Source: Sipunculus nudus (Eukaryota; Annelida; Sipuncula; Golfingiida; Sipunculidae). From it: a stretch of 64,000 nt of DNA. The translations under genes were made by a program, and so were the position numbers. Positions within the stretch are counted from its first letter, which is position 1. The number at the start of each line of letters is the position of its first letter. Below the pieces are notes generated by a model. The model searched no databases, was not told where the DNA came from, and was given only the letters and a program-made list of their open reading frames with translations. Below are positions 1 through 12,412 of this stretch, piece by piece. The stretch is from assembly GCA_026874595.1 (NCBI GenBank), contig CM049316.1, positions 70,392,176 through 70,456,175 on the forward strand, given 5' to 3'.

Positions 1-1435
1 GTCAAGATCCCCCCCCCCCCCCTCACTGATTCATCTATTGATAAATTCCTATGCTTTTAACTTATGATATATTATTTCAATAAACCAATTGAAAGATTCG
101 AGGTTCAACAGATGGCATCAATCTATAAAACATTAAATTGTAGTAAATGTTAATTATTTTGTTAATTATACTTATATTGACTATTACACTTCACCAAAGC
201 GCATTACACATAACATACAGCATAAGTTTACAAAGATTTAAACTAATTTAATAAATCAAGAAAAAAAATAGATTATAAGACCTTTAAGTAAATATAAACA
301 TAAAGAATTATAAACCATTCTTTTGAAGGAGTACTCTGCATCAAGGTTAATCTGAAATGGCTATAACGGTATCAGTACTCGCTATATAATAGCTGTACTT
401 TCAACATTATTAAGCGTCCTTACGCTGAATTTGATCTTTCAGCGAACAGGACAGGCCACACAAGCACAATGGTTGGGGCCGTAATACCAGTATATAGACA
501 AGCAGAGTCATGTGCTTTATTAAACTTTTACATTTGGGACTGAATATTTGTCCTTAGTACTTCTTTGTACTGAGTAAAATACGTGAAGAAATATTAATTA
601 TAATATAAATATTTCAAAAGGAGAACAAGAACAAAACGACATTGGAAGCCGAGTACAACAAGGTTAAAATTGATAAAACGTTTACGAGGTAAGCTTGGGA
701 AAATGACAAGAATATTTACGATATGCTAATAGTAATCTTTATTCACATTTGTTAATCATTGTCATCAACTTATAATGATCTTGATATAATTAAAAAAAAA
801 TAAATCAGTTACAGAAAATCGAATGGATATATGCTTCGACCTGATTATTAAAATAATGAAAAAAGATTAAATTAAAAAATAAGTTGAAATACAAAAATAA
901 CTGTAACACCAATTTTTCTATCTAAGCCTGAACTTCACACTCGAATTTGACCTTTCCAGTGTATAATGTATATTTTGGAAAAAAAGCTCTGTTTTTAAAT
1001 CGACTTTAATTGTCTTTGGCGTTTTGTTTCACGTTAACTCTCCCGTTGCTCTGTCGAGCTGTGTTAGCTATCAAACACTTGATTGTTTTAGTCGAGTTCC
1101 CTCGTTTTTGAGCCAGATTGGCGCCTCCAGATGACCCGGCGGGACTCCGTTCGCTTAGGCACAGAAAGTAAGTCGAGAGTAGGGGAGTAGAACTGGGACA
1201 CAAGTACTATAAAAATGCCCAAATACATGTACCTGCAGGACGACTTCATTATTACTCTCTATTTACCCATAAATCCTTTGACAGAACAAGGATATGAAAC
1301 ATTTATGGCAGACCCAGGAACACAATTAACGATTTGTGTACCTTAGATGAGCATCAACAAATAAGGAAACATTGGTGAACATTAAAACAAATGCCCGTAT
1401 TGAAATTTAACATAGATAATAAGATAAAAAAGACC
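1..1435. other. AT-rich non-coding sequence, no gene seen
   Basis: It begins with a run of 14 C (9-22). The rest is AT-rich with frequent stops in all frames. No convincing coding region, tRNA or mobile-element terminus was recognised. Confidence 0.6.
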
Positions 1436-1439
1436 GGCT

Positions 1440-1690
1440 TCCGCGGCCCAGGAGTAGAGTACAAGGCTAAAAACCGGGAGATCGTGAGTTCTAATCTCAG
1501 CCGATCGGCATCCACCCTTGGTGAGTGTTCTGCAGGCTTAATGGGGAAACTGTACCCCACAGTCACGTTTCACAGAGAAGCGAGTGCGTCTTTCCAGGGT
1601 TCCTAGGAGTCCAGTGCGGCACACAGAGCCTGATTGTGTTTCACCCTGTCACGAAGTCCGAAACTGGATGGAATTCTTTAGATCCGCCCA
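1440..1690 (+). mobile_element. tRNA-derived SINE copy, family A (decayed)
   Basis: The copy contains a B-box-like GTGAGTTCTAATCTCA (1484-1500 region) preceded by CCGGGAGATC, then GTTCTGCAGGCTTAATG, GAGTGCGTCTTTCCAGGGTTCC and AGTCCGAAACTGGATGGAATTC. The same ordered blocks occur on the opposite strand at about 55975-56305. Two dispersed copies with a shared tRNA-like head identify it as a SINE. The short open frames here (1391-1606 and 1584-1826) are products of the repeat. A-rich sequence follows at 1696-1705. Boundaries are approximate. Confidence 0.6.
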
Positions 1691-1699
1691 TCTGAAAAA

Positions 1700-2814
1700 A
1701 AAAACAGAATTTAAAAAGGCACTATGGACGGTAAAGCTTGAAACTATAATGTGCCCGTATAAATGCGTATATGGCAGTAAGAAATGCTACAAAATCATTT
1801 TTTGCGTATATGCGTGTATACCTTAATTGGCAGAAGTATGCAGTGCTAACAAAATAAGATGCCGGGTTGACATTATGTCATATCATTTCGTTAGTGCAGG
1901 CACACATTAAGCGAGAAAATCCCATGTGGCCATTTCTTCTCACGTCACTATGAGACTTGTATGAAAAAAGTGAGAAAATATATTTATTTCATACTTATTT
2001 ATATGATCTTAAATCGCCACATTACCTTGTGTGACAAAAGCTGCGTTGTTGTAACCAGCGAAATTAATGTCTATATTCAAATGAAAATAAATAAATAAAA
2101 ATAATAGGAGGAGCGGTGCTGATGCAGAGTATCGAAATATATGAATACTGATAATAGGTAGTAGATTAACATTAAATGAATATCTTCTGATGACTGTTAT
2201 GGGGGGTCACATGTATTTTGGTAAACGAAGAAAAGCTCCTTTCAGAAAGATCGCAAATGATTTAAAAACGAACTTCTCCAGACTGCTATCGTACACATAA
2301 TATCCGAACGTCAACTCTTGCATATTTACCCATTTACCCAAGTTGTTCTAAAAAGACAAACGAATAAGCCTAGTTCCGATTTACACAAACTTTCATCAAA
2401 CTCATCCCGAATTTAACGCTTGACGAATGGGCACCTGCGGATCTTATGATCTCACTAATAAATAAAATTATTATGCCCGTGTGTATTTTGATGGACTTCC
2501 TAAGCTTGCTTAACATCCTGAAGGACATTGCTTCGAAAGCTTCGCGATAATTAAACCATCACTACACGTCTCCAACAAAATATCTGCGACATTTTACAAA
2601 GTGGTCACGAATAAAAGTGGCCCATGGGCCATGACGCTCAGCTGAATTTGACATACATGTGATGTATGTATTTATTATTAATGTTATGATATGGTGAAAA
2701 ATATTTGTTAAGGAACCTTGAACAATGGATAGAATGACTTCCAGAGTGCTCAAACTGGCGTTTTGACCATAGGCCTTAGAAAATAGGATGCAGCAAACTT
2801 ATTAAGGGTTTCCG
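1700..2814. other. AT-rich non-coding sequence
   Basis: No gene or repeat terminus was recognised. Stops are frequent in all frames. Confidence 0.5.
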
Positions 2815-4380
2815 ACGAGATTCGACAAAGAAATCCCTAGATGTTATTCTATGTCAAACTGCTACAATATATGTCCATCTAACTCATCTGGTGCTAATTC
2901 CATACAGAATATGGGTCAAAGTGATTTTATTTAGGGATTCTAAGAATATTTTACAGGGGGCTCCCTGGATCATCATTTAATTAGAATAAAGATTACAGGA
3001 AAAAGTCACAGTGACCCATCACGTTTCTGGATCCAACGTATAAATTTATGTGTACGTTTGACTTTCTGGTGCTCAAAGTTAGGTGTTCTGCTCGTATCTA
3101 ATAGAATAAAGGGCATCTTGAGCTAATATGAGGCTTTGAAGGAGATTTGCTCGAGGCCTCCTTGAATTTTAAGTTAGAAGGTTCTAGAAATAACTGTTAT
3201 GATTTGTGCCCATCAAACTTTCACAGTATTATTTTTTTTTGCTGTAGCTCACAGAATATATGTGACAGTGACCTTATTTCAAGATCCAATGGAGACTTTC
3301 CAAGTATCTCCCGGGATTTTACAATGGAATGTTCTAGGTCCAACAGTGAAGATTTGTGCCCATGCATTTGACTCTCAGGGTGTTTAAATGAGGCATTTTG
3401 CCGATAGCTCAGAGAAAATAGGTCACAGTGAACTAATTTCATGTTTCCATGGACATTTGCCCAGGATCTTTCTTAAAGTTACACAAGAAGATTCTTAACC
3501 TGACAGATACAATTTGTGTCCCGTCTGACTGTCTGGGTGCTAAAAATTATGTTTTTTTGGCCTACAGGTCGCATAATATAGGTCACCTTGACCTAATTTC
3601 AAGTTTCCAAAGAGATTTTCCCAGAATGTCCCCGGGTGTTGCGTTAACAGATTCTCGGCTGCACACATATGATTTGTGCTCATCTTACATTTAGGGTGCT
3701 CATATGACATCTTTTTCCTATAGGTCTAAGAAAAAAGGTCACGGTGACCTAAAGGACAAAAATTTGCCAAGGATATCCCTGAATGTTATGTTAAAAAAAT
3801 TGTAGGGCTAATGGATGCAGTTTTTTGCTCCGTCTTACTGTCTGGGTGCTCAAAATCATGTTTTCGGCCTAAGGGTCGCAGAATATAGGTCATCATGACC
3901 TTATTTAAAATTTCCAAGAATATCCCCGAACCCCCCTTGATGTTGCATTAGAAGAATCTAGGTCTAACATACTATTTGTGCCCATCTGACATTCAAGATG
4001 TTCATATGATATCTTTTTCCTATAGGTCTCAGAATATAGGTCATGGTGACTTTGTTTCATGCTTCCAAGGACGTTTGCCTAAGACCTCCCTGAATGTTAC
4101 GTTAGAATATTCTAGTCCTATTAGATACAATTTGTGTTCCGATTGACTGTCTGGGTGCTCAATATGATGTTTTCGGCCCATAGGGCGCAGAATATAGGTC
4201 ACCATGACCTAATTTCAGGTTTCCGAGATTTGACTAAGACCTTCCTGGATGTACAGTTAGAAATTTCTAGATCTAAAGGTTACGATTTGTGAACTGTTAA
4301 CGGACGGAAGGACGCCGGACAATAAGTAATCGCTATAGCTCGGATGAATTTCAGTCAGCTTAGCTGCTAAAAAAATGATA
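2815..4380 (+). repeat. Tandem array of ~155-bp units carrying GGTCAnnnTGACC palindromes
   Basis: About nine to ten diverged units follow each other. Each has the order TTTGTGCCCATCTGAC, CTGGGTGCTCA, CGCAGAATATAGGTCA and TTTCCAAGGA...GATTTGCC. Palindromes start at 3421, 3581, 3737, 3888, 4039 and 4197, giving a spacing of 150-160 bp. Four are perfect GGTCAnnnTGACC. After the last unit comes a tail (about 4290-4375) with GTTAACGGACGGAAGGACG and ATCGCTATAGCTCGG. Related sequence in reverse orientation occurs at about 42596-42730. A single decayed unit lies at about 29505-29610. The array looks like part of a dispersed element with internal tandem amplification. Confidence 0.75.
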
Positions 4381-4392
4381 ATAATAAACTTA

Positions 4393-5130
4393 AGGGGCGT
4401 TCCCACTTCCACGAAATGATCCCCGATGCGCTTCGATTTTGATGTTTTTTCTTGGCTCTTCCTTGGCGTAGACCGCGATTTTTGTTTAAAGGCGAATCAA
4501 AACTACGCCTCGGCACGATTCATCAAATTTCATAGGCCAGATGTAGATCTTATTTACGCTTCCTTGCAGATGGTAGGTACTTTGTTGTAAGTTATATAGT
4601 AAGGTATCATCGGCGCTAATCATGTCGCTAAGTAGGCTTTTAGCCACTGTGGTATCACTACGTAAATGCCAAGAAGTTCTAAGTAACCTTTGAAAAAATG
4701 GCCTCAAACCGGCTAATAAGTATCTGAGCCGTACTTTAGAGTAATCAATAAATAACTAAGATTCATTAAACTTACTATGAATTAATCCAAATTACTTACG
4801 CTACAACGAGATGCATTACCGACACCGTTATGACGTAATAGTAATGTCTAGAGTACATTACAAAGCTGTTATCAAGCGCTAAGGGGAAAAAAACTTTTAT
4901 GAAGTAGTTTTGGCTATTAAAAGTTTCAGTGGCCTATGAACTGTCAAAGAGTTAGTTCTGTGTGTATAGAGAGAGTCAAATTTTATTGATTCCATAAAAC
5001 GTAAGGGACGTTTGACGCAACAAGGGAGAGATCAGGCCAGCCGTAATTCTTGGAGATATCAGCATACGACCTTCCGCGAAGCACCTACAGGTGTTACCGG
5101 GAGATCTTTCGCGGAAGTTGGAACGCCCCT
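4393..5130. mobile_element. Non-autonomous TIR transposon, PIF/Harbinger-like (738 bp)
   Basis: The left end AGGGGCGTTCCCACTTCC matches the reverse complement of the right end (GGAAGTTGGAACGCCCCT) with one mismatch in 18, and the similarity continues inward (CACGAAATGATC versus GCGAAAGATCT). Identical TTA trinucleotides flank it (4390-4392 and 5131-5133), which fits the 3-bp TWA duplication of PIF/Harbinger. No transposase is encoded, so it is a MITE-like derivative. The class is inferred from TSD length and the G-rich terminus. Confidence 0.65.
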
Positions 5131-5133
5131 TTA

Positions 5134-7849
5134 CGATACAGTTATGCCATGCTAATGAGAGCCACGGTACAGCTACAAAAGCGGTAGCCAGGTGCTACGA
5201 AAATAGTTATGTCCCTTTTTTTTAGTTTAAATAAGCCCAATTTGCGGTGAAGTGTCAGTAAAAAAGAAAAGTGTAGGAGGAGACGGACATTTTTCAGTAG
5301 CCAGGTCACGTGGAGTAATGAAAATTATAGAGGCTGACATCAAAGCTTCTGAAAAAATTACTAGTCTTCTCATCTCTTGTTCCAGCCCTCGCAAGTATTT
5401 CTTGAAACATCACAGGGTCAGATATCAGGATGTTCGTAACTCTCAAAACGTCCTTAGCTTTCTATTCCCTCATATCATTCGTCATGTCCAAGTAGGGTCT
5501 TCTCAGTATCCTAAACGTATCGTAGCGTTATGAAGTGTCGCTAATTTTTAGTGAATCATAAAGGATTTCTGATTCGTAGCTACTCATATGTATTCGTAAC
5601 AACATTTAGTTCTATATCTATTAAGTTCTAGTTTTATGTTTTTGGTCTATCGCTACCATTTCTCTCTGAATACCAATCCAGCATCAGGAACCTCATACGC
5701 TCTTGTGTTAGCTCGTCCATTTTCTGCCGTATAAAGTACAAGAATCTGACTCTAAATGATGCAAACTAGTCATTCCTCATTTTTAATAAGTTCGCCCCAG
5801 CTGATCGTTGTGCATATGAAGCGTAGCAGCTTCCTAGTGAATCGCAAGAAAGCTTTCTGGTGTGTAGCCAGTCGCAGGGGGCGTTCGTTGCACATAACAG
5901 GAGCACAGATGTTTCTTCTTATTCGCAGTGACTAGTTCCTACGACACACACTACAGATTTATTGTAGGGATTACGAACTAGCTGCGCAGTACTTCGTACT
6001 TTATTCGAAACAGCATCGTATATTTTGGGAGTGTCTTAATCCTTATGATGTCATCAGGGCCGAATTACCCGAAATGTCTTATTCATAGATTTCTGTTCGT
6101 TTCGTAGCGAATCGAGAGATCCGTTTGTGAAAGTGAGAACCCCCTTGGTCCCAAAATGCCACGACCTTTGACGACCCCTAGCGAGTACTAATGATTGGGA
6201 GGATGTATGAGGGGAGGCGGAACTTGGAGGCATTTATCATTCAATGTTATTCTCTCGAACTGCCCACACAGTGCTTCAATAAGGATGGACTACCGAACTG
6301 ACCAAGAACTTCGTGATCTACTTCTGATGGTAAAACTTGAAACGCCGCCAAAACTCGAATCGAAAGATGGTATGATTGACGTGCAGTGAGTATAGAACTG
6401 TACAGCGGAGTGGCAAAAAGCTCGACTCTCTCCGCGTGATTCCAATTTATTCCACCTCTAAAGATTACCATACACCACGATAAGATTTTATGATTTACAC
6501 CATTTCTGAATGAGAGTAAATGTTTCGATTTTTAGACATGTTGCCAAATTTAACGTATGATGTCTCGGCAGGTAAAAAAAGGCCAAAAAAATACCCCGCT
6601 TCGCACCTACATAAGTTCCCAGAGGCTGCAGAAAAACATTAATTGTGTGGCCTAAGGACCGCCTTTTTAAGACAACGTTTTGGATAATATGTCAATGTCT
6701 TCCGAATTATTCTGAAAAAGTGACACGCATCAATGTAAACTGGGCTTAATTGACAGTCGGCCTCGTGTCGCCCCACCCTGGCAAAGGGATAGGAAAAAAA
6801 AACATACTGTCACACTGACCGAAAACATATAAGTCGAATTCATTAGCGAAAAGCGAAAGAAAAAATATTATATGTGAAATGTTGTCCGCTGAATCAACAC
6901 ATCGTTGTTTTCCTATACTTGTCTACGCAGGAACTTACTAGCAGCTTTTTCGGAAACGTGTAAAGTACACTTTTTTTTTATCTTTTAACTGTCTTAGGTT
7001 TCTCATCCACCCAAGTCCCAAGGCGATTTGTCTTAACTTTCTAACTTTTTATTTTCTGGCTGGCTTCATTTCGGGAGGTGCCATTTTGGCGCCAATTTAA
7101 GAGGTTACTGATAAAAAAGTAGAGGTCCAGGGAAGCTTAACCCAAAATCTGAGATAGGGAGAATACATATTATTGTTAAAGTATTACTCTTGCTGCACAT
7201 TTGTTCATCTGTTCCAGGGTGTTGAGACCCCCCCCCCCCCCACCCACACACACATACACTTCCGAATCCCTATATCTCCTTTGGATAGTATGTAGTTCTA
7301 CTGATCTTGCCGCGAAAAAAAAAATATTTCTTTTCAAATACGCTTCCTCCATCAATTCAGTGTCATAATATACGCTGTAAAACGTGCCACTGACCAAGAA
7401 TCAGGAGAGAATCCTTTTATTGAGAGCATGTCACAGTAATTGGTTCTCTCCCTTGCGATTACAGAATGTTAACATTTCCCGTGGGTCTCAACAGTATTCA
7501 TCACTTTCCCTTTCATCACTTTCTCTTTAGTTTAAATTCCATCATTACGAGGTTTGATTTGATTACACTAGAACCGGACGACCGATTTAAAAGCAGCATG
7601 TAAAATAACACTGTCCCTTTTAAGAAAATGAGCCAAAATCATCATTCAAATCGGCCGTAATGTCTCTTTAATGAAATCACCAGTAAACACAGGGTAAGCC
7701 ACATGTAATTGTGTGAAATCTGTTTATTAATGAAGCAGACGTTTAAAAACATCAAAACCATTAAGGAACTGAACTGCTCTAGTGGGTGCAGCTTTAGTTA
7801 AGTTTTGATAAAGTAGTTTACGTTCAAGTAATTAAATCCCAGGAGTTAT
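5134..7849. other. Non-coding; 5150-6180 rich in TTCGTA/TCGTAGC motifs
   Basis: The first kilobase carries many copies of short motifs such as TCGTAGC, TTCGTA and GAATCG. This pattern is seen inside decayed non-autonomous transposons, but no termini were found. A C14 tract lies at 7228-7241. The 93-codon open frame at 5252-5533 has no recognisable domain. No gene is called. Confidence 0.4.
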
Positions 7850-7889
7850 CACGTGCAGCTATCTGACGTCACAAACAGGTCAAAGGTCA
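7850..7889. promoter_or_regulatory. Clustered E-box, CRE and DR1 consensus sites
   Basis: Three consensus motifs lie within 40 bp: CACGTG (7850-7855), the palindromic TGACGTCA (7864-7871), and AGGTCA-A-AGGTCA (7877-7889), a perfect DR1 nuclear-receptor half-site pair. Known binders of such sites are bHLH, CREB/ATF and RXR/HNF4-type factors. Regulation of the gene 9 kb downstream is speculative. Confidence 0.35.
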
Positions 7890-9156
7890 CATAATTGTAT
7901 CAACGTTGGTGTAAAGATTATTTAGAATGATTTATAGAATCATGATCTGAATGCTAGTGATATTGCTTAAAAACTACGTATAATTGCCTCATTAAATCAT
8001 GGCTTTCTAGAAGAAGTCTATTCTGTAGACTTGGAACCTCCTCCATTTGAATGAATTATGGAAGGATCACGTTAAACTTGTCATCCCTATTTTCACATTT
8101 TCGTCGGGATTACGGGAAAGAGTTAGTGGTAGTATTCGTCCTAATTGGATCGTTACTTTCATAAAATGGTATCATAATGTAATTTTGGCGTCCGAGGATT
8201 TGTAGACTCCACATGAGCCATGCGTCCGCCTGTCGTAAAAGAGAGGATTATGGGGAGGTAAAAGAGGGTCTTATGGGAAGAGGAGTTATCGGAAACGCGC
8301 GGGATTAGATGCCAGGGTAACTGGTAAAGTGACAAATCGCAATTATGCAGTGTTTCTTTTTAACGAGATACTCCATTTAAACTATTGATATAAGAATGGA
8401 AATGTATGACACTTTTATGTATTGAAACAGTTTTCTCTTACGAAGCGGTGACATTTATAACAATATTTTTCTACATATATATGATACCTCTGATTTTATG
8501 CCATCTGTAATTGTGTCATAAATTTTCCTATAATGTATTCACAACTGCCGTTATTCAGTATAATTCTTGATTCGATAAGTTTTGAACACGCAAATAATGA
8601 TAAATTTTGTTGAGTGTCTCAGAACACCACAGCCCACAGCTAATGCGAAAGTCAGTAACTTTTCTGAAAGAGGACTTTACTGGAGTGAAAGCATTTAGAA
8701 AGTATTTCAAATTTTAAACATTATCTCTCAATTAGACTAATTGTGTTAACATGCAGATTGGTTGCTTTAAAAAGACAAATTTCCGAAAAAGGTTTGAAAT
8801 ATCACATATTCAGCACGTTGATTATGTAAAACGTTCAAAAATATATTTATGGATAATGATAGGAAAACATGAGTTTGTAACAAATTTGAAATCAACGCTA
8901 GACTTCACTCAGCCTTCCGCGATTGCCTAATTAACGACAGCAAATTGTCAAATAAGCATCCGGATCTAAATCCAGATCATATCAAAATTTAATTGTAACC
9001 CAAAATTAAACTGAAACCCAAGGTATAATTGTAATCCAAAATACAACAGTAATCCCAAAACTTATTTATAACTCAAACTTTAATTGTAAAACCATTCCTT
9101 TTATCAATACATAAATATCTTAAATTTCGTTAACGCCATTTTAGATCACACACTCA

Positions 9157-9624
9157 TTAAAGGGGCCCAATCACCTATCTGACCTTTAAAAGAAAAGGTA
9201 ATCCCTTTGAGCTTTTATAAAAATAGGCAGGGAAACGTATTTTTCAACGTATACAGGCTGCTTGTATTATTTATATCAATGTGTTTATAATATGTGGGGG
9301 CCCACCAAAATAATCCCCCCAAAAATAAGAAGGGTATCTGACGCAAGTTAGATAAGCCAGAGCTTTGCAAATAGCGTTTTGCAGCAAGTGACCTTTCTAC
9401 ATCCGCATATCTGCAACTTTCCACCTTAAGTTCTATGTTTTCCCATTTGTCAACAAAGCTTTGTTTACAAACACGTAGATAAACAGGTCCATACATCCTT
9501 CACGGAGGCGTTATAACAACTTTTCATAACCATAATTACCTTTAGATCATTTATATATATATATACAGAAATCCAGAAATCACATAAATTCTTTTTCAAT
9601 AGGTGGGTGAATGTGCACCTTTAA
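9157..9624 (-). mobile_element. TTAA-flanked MITE, copy 1
   Basis: The element starts TTAA-AGGGGCCCAATCACC and ends GGTGGGTGAATGTGCACCT-TTAA, with inverted termini. Its reverse complement matches the element at 15727-16169 along most of its length; shared blocks include CGCCTCCGTGAAGGATGTATGG, AAACAAAGCTTTGTTGACAAA and GCAAAACGCTATTTGCAAAG. TTAA at both ends fits a piggyBac-like 4-bp duplication, but TA (mariner-like) duplication cannot be excluded. The open frame at 9215-9496 is internal and matches no known transposase. Confidence 0.75.
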
Positions 9625-12352
9625 GTTACACTTTGTAATCACTGCTAAATTGGGAATGCAATTAAAAGTTAAAAATGTAATTAGTGTTTAGTATCTCTGA
9701 TCTTAGATAATTCAATGATGATAGATAATATTTTGCATTATTCTAAGCTTGTGAAAAGTACACTTTGTAATCCAGAAGGTAAATAAACACATATAATTAC
9801 AATAAGTAATATACAAGACTACTCGTTATCACCGAAGAAGCTTTAGCAAGATACAAAATAGTTTAATTGTTGAAAAGGACATGTATATATAATTTCATTC
9901 TCATTAAACTCGAACAAAGGATATACAGAATGAACTACAAAGGAAATGCAAATGAACTTGAAAGGGCAACCAACACTTTGTGAAATAGACTTGTGCGCCT
10001 TCTTTCATGAGTCTATTCAGATGGAATAGTTGTGGTTATAAGTAAGTGCTTCTAGGTTTACTAAACTTGTGTGTAAGATTAAAATACTCAATGATCATGC
10101 TTCCGAGCAAAGAAACCAGCGTCTCCATTTCCCTGCCTTATTTCATATTGCAGCATCTTGCATCTTTAAGCTTCCGTCTCAGTTGTCCCATAAGCTTGGT
10201 TTCCATGTTTGATACACTGCTATCCTTACTCTATTTCTGGATATTCACCTGATGCGGAGTTGCCGGAAACTAAACTGACTCCGCCAGGAGAGTATGCGTT
10301 TATTCCCGTTCGTGTATGTGTTTGTGTGTTTGTCAACAACATAACTCGCGCAATCATGAAATTTCGGAAGAAATTTGAATAATCCATGGAAAGCCATGAA
10401 AGAATCGATAAGATTAAGGTGTTTGCCCAGCCTCTTCTCCGGATTCTGGAGCTTTATCAAAGAATATTCACAAATAAATGGTCACACTTATACACGAGAA
10501 AACTGGGAAATGAGCCAAATATTATGTGAATGCTCAGGAGGTTAAGACTCATTGGGTTGGCCCGGTCCCCTGTTCAGGTCACGGTCGAGCGCACAGCACC
10601 TCGGCGTTTTGGTGTCCAGTGTGTTTGCATAGCGTTTTTTAAACTTGTGCTCCCATGGCGTCGGCATGTATCCATCGGCATGCACATGCCTTGAATGTTC
10701 AGTTTTATATCTCGAAGCAAAACAGGTATTGTCTCCCTTTTGGTTTCGTCTTCAAGACTAAATAAAATTTAGGTTTTATTAAATATGGTGAGCTGCTCTC
10801 TATTAAATATTTTCCATCCCAAACAAAAGAGGTTATATCAAACCGCTCGTAGAAATATAACAACTTCTCATGGAGCATTTCACACTTTTGTTAGAACACT
10901 CACTCAGGGATAAGTATGGGCTCCTCGGTCGCGGATCTTTAATACTCAGCTTTGGCCTCGGTCTCGATTCTACTGCCTCGGTCTCGGTTCATACAATCTC
11001 GGTCTTGGATCCCACTTCCTTGGTCTCCGATCCCATTCTCTCGGCATTGGTCTCCAATTTGCCGGTCTTGATTATGTGATCCATATATACCCTGTCACTA
11101 AAATTTAATTGGAAAAATTGGGAAAACGTTCCCTTTCCGGCCACAAAGCGATGGGAACTCGGGCACTTTTTTATGAATCGGTGCAGGAACGCGACTATTT
11201 TTTTTTTTTTTAATTTGCAAATCTTATTCCATGGCCTTAATTACAAGCAACAACGTAACCTTATTTTCTTTACATTAGCAACACAAATTAAGAGGGATTA
11301 GATAGTTTCGTTCATCATAATTTTTATTAAATAATCATATAGCTCTATCATTAAATTGATGATAATATGATTGATTTGATAAACAGAAGAAAAAAAATCA
11401 GTCATTGCAAAACGAATATCATCGAAATTTATTATTCAATTTTGTTGAAAGATTTCAATGTCCGGAGAAAAAAAATCAGTAAATTTCTACTGAAATCAAA
11501 ATAAACATTTTCGAAGCAGTTAATCAAATTGATGCACGCGGTACTTGAGAAACCAAACTTAGCCTTAATTAATTTGCGTATTGTTTATTGGGTACTTTAC
11601 AGGTTAAATTGCAAGCCCAATAAATGGGATGGACTCGGCATTTGGAGGCATAGAAGTGCCCTGATGAGAATCCCAGATCCGATATTTCACTGGCGACGCA
11701 GATGTATTGAAGTTCAGACTAACAAAAAGTATTAGCCAGAAAATCTGGATGTAATAAGTTGGCAAATGTTAAATATAAAACGCAACATCTGTTGTAGACG
11801 ACTCTTTTAACTGATGCAGTCTGTCTGAAGAGTTCATTATTAATATTAGAGCTATATGATTTTTTTAATAACAATTATCATGAGTGCAACTATTTAAGTC
11901 CTCTTAATTTGTATTGCTGATGTAAAGGAAATAAGGTTACGTTGTGGTTTGTAATTAAGGTCACGGAATTTAAGTTTTGTATCATGTGTAGTTTCAATTT
12001 TGAAAATAACAGCCTTTATCCGCTTTCTCAAATTTCCAAGAGCTGCATTCACCAAAAGCGCAGTATTTGTCGTTCTTTTAAGACACTTTCTTCTCCCGCT
12101 GTGACACAAAAGAAAACCTCCAGGCGAACATCAAGTCAAACGGAACGGCAATACAGGGTTTAATTGTACTTTTGAGTACAATTCGGCATTATCATCTTTA
12201 AGCAGTTATTGAGTATGACGACCAAGGGATTAATGACGTTGAGTTCGCCTGATTTATTCTCGATTTATATCAGAAAAGACCAAGCTGAGAAAATATCATA
12301 GTTTACTAGTGTACTCACTGCACGGTTCATAAACATCACGTACCAGTGTATG

Positions 12353-12355
<3 letters not shown>
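9625..12355. other. AT-rich non-coding; CTCGGTCTCGG-type degenerate repeat at 10915-11075
   Basis: Within 10915-11075 the words CTCGGTCTCG, CTTGGTCTC and CTCGGCATTGG recur every 10-20 bp, a degenerate short-period repeat. A segment with tRNA-like words at about 10545-10710 might be a further SINE relic. No gene was recognised. Confidence 0.4.

Positions 12356-12411
<56 letters not shown>
12356..12411. repeat. (TA)n microsatellite
   Basis: 56 bp of uninterrupted TA dinucleotides. Confidence 0.95.

Positions 12412-12412
<1 letters not shown>

Noticed and set aside
3147-3694. Overlapping small open frames in the 155-bp array
   Set aside because: They are repeat-derived; frames differ from unit to unit and show no conserved peptide.
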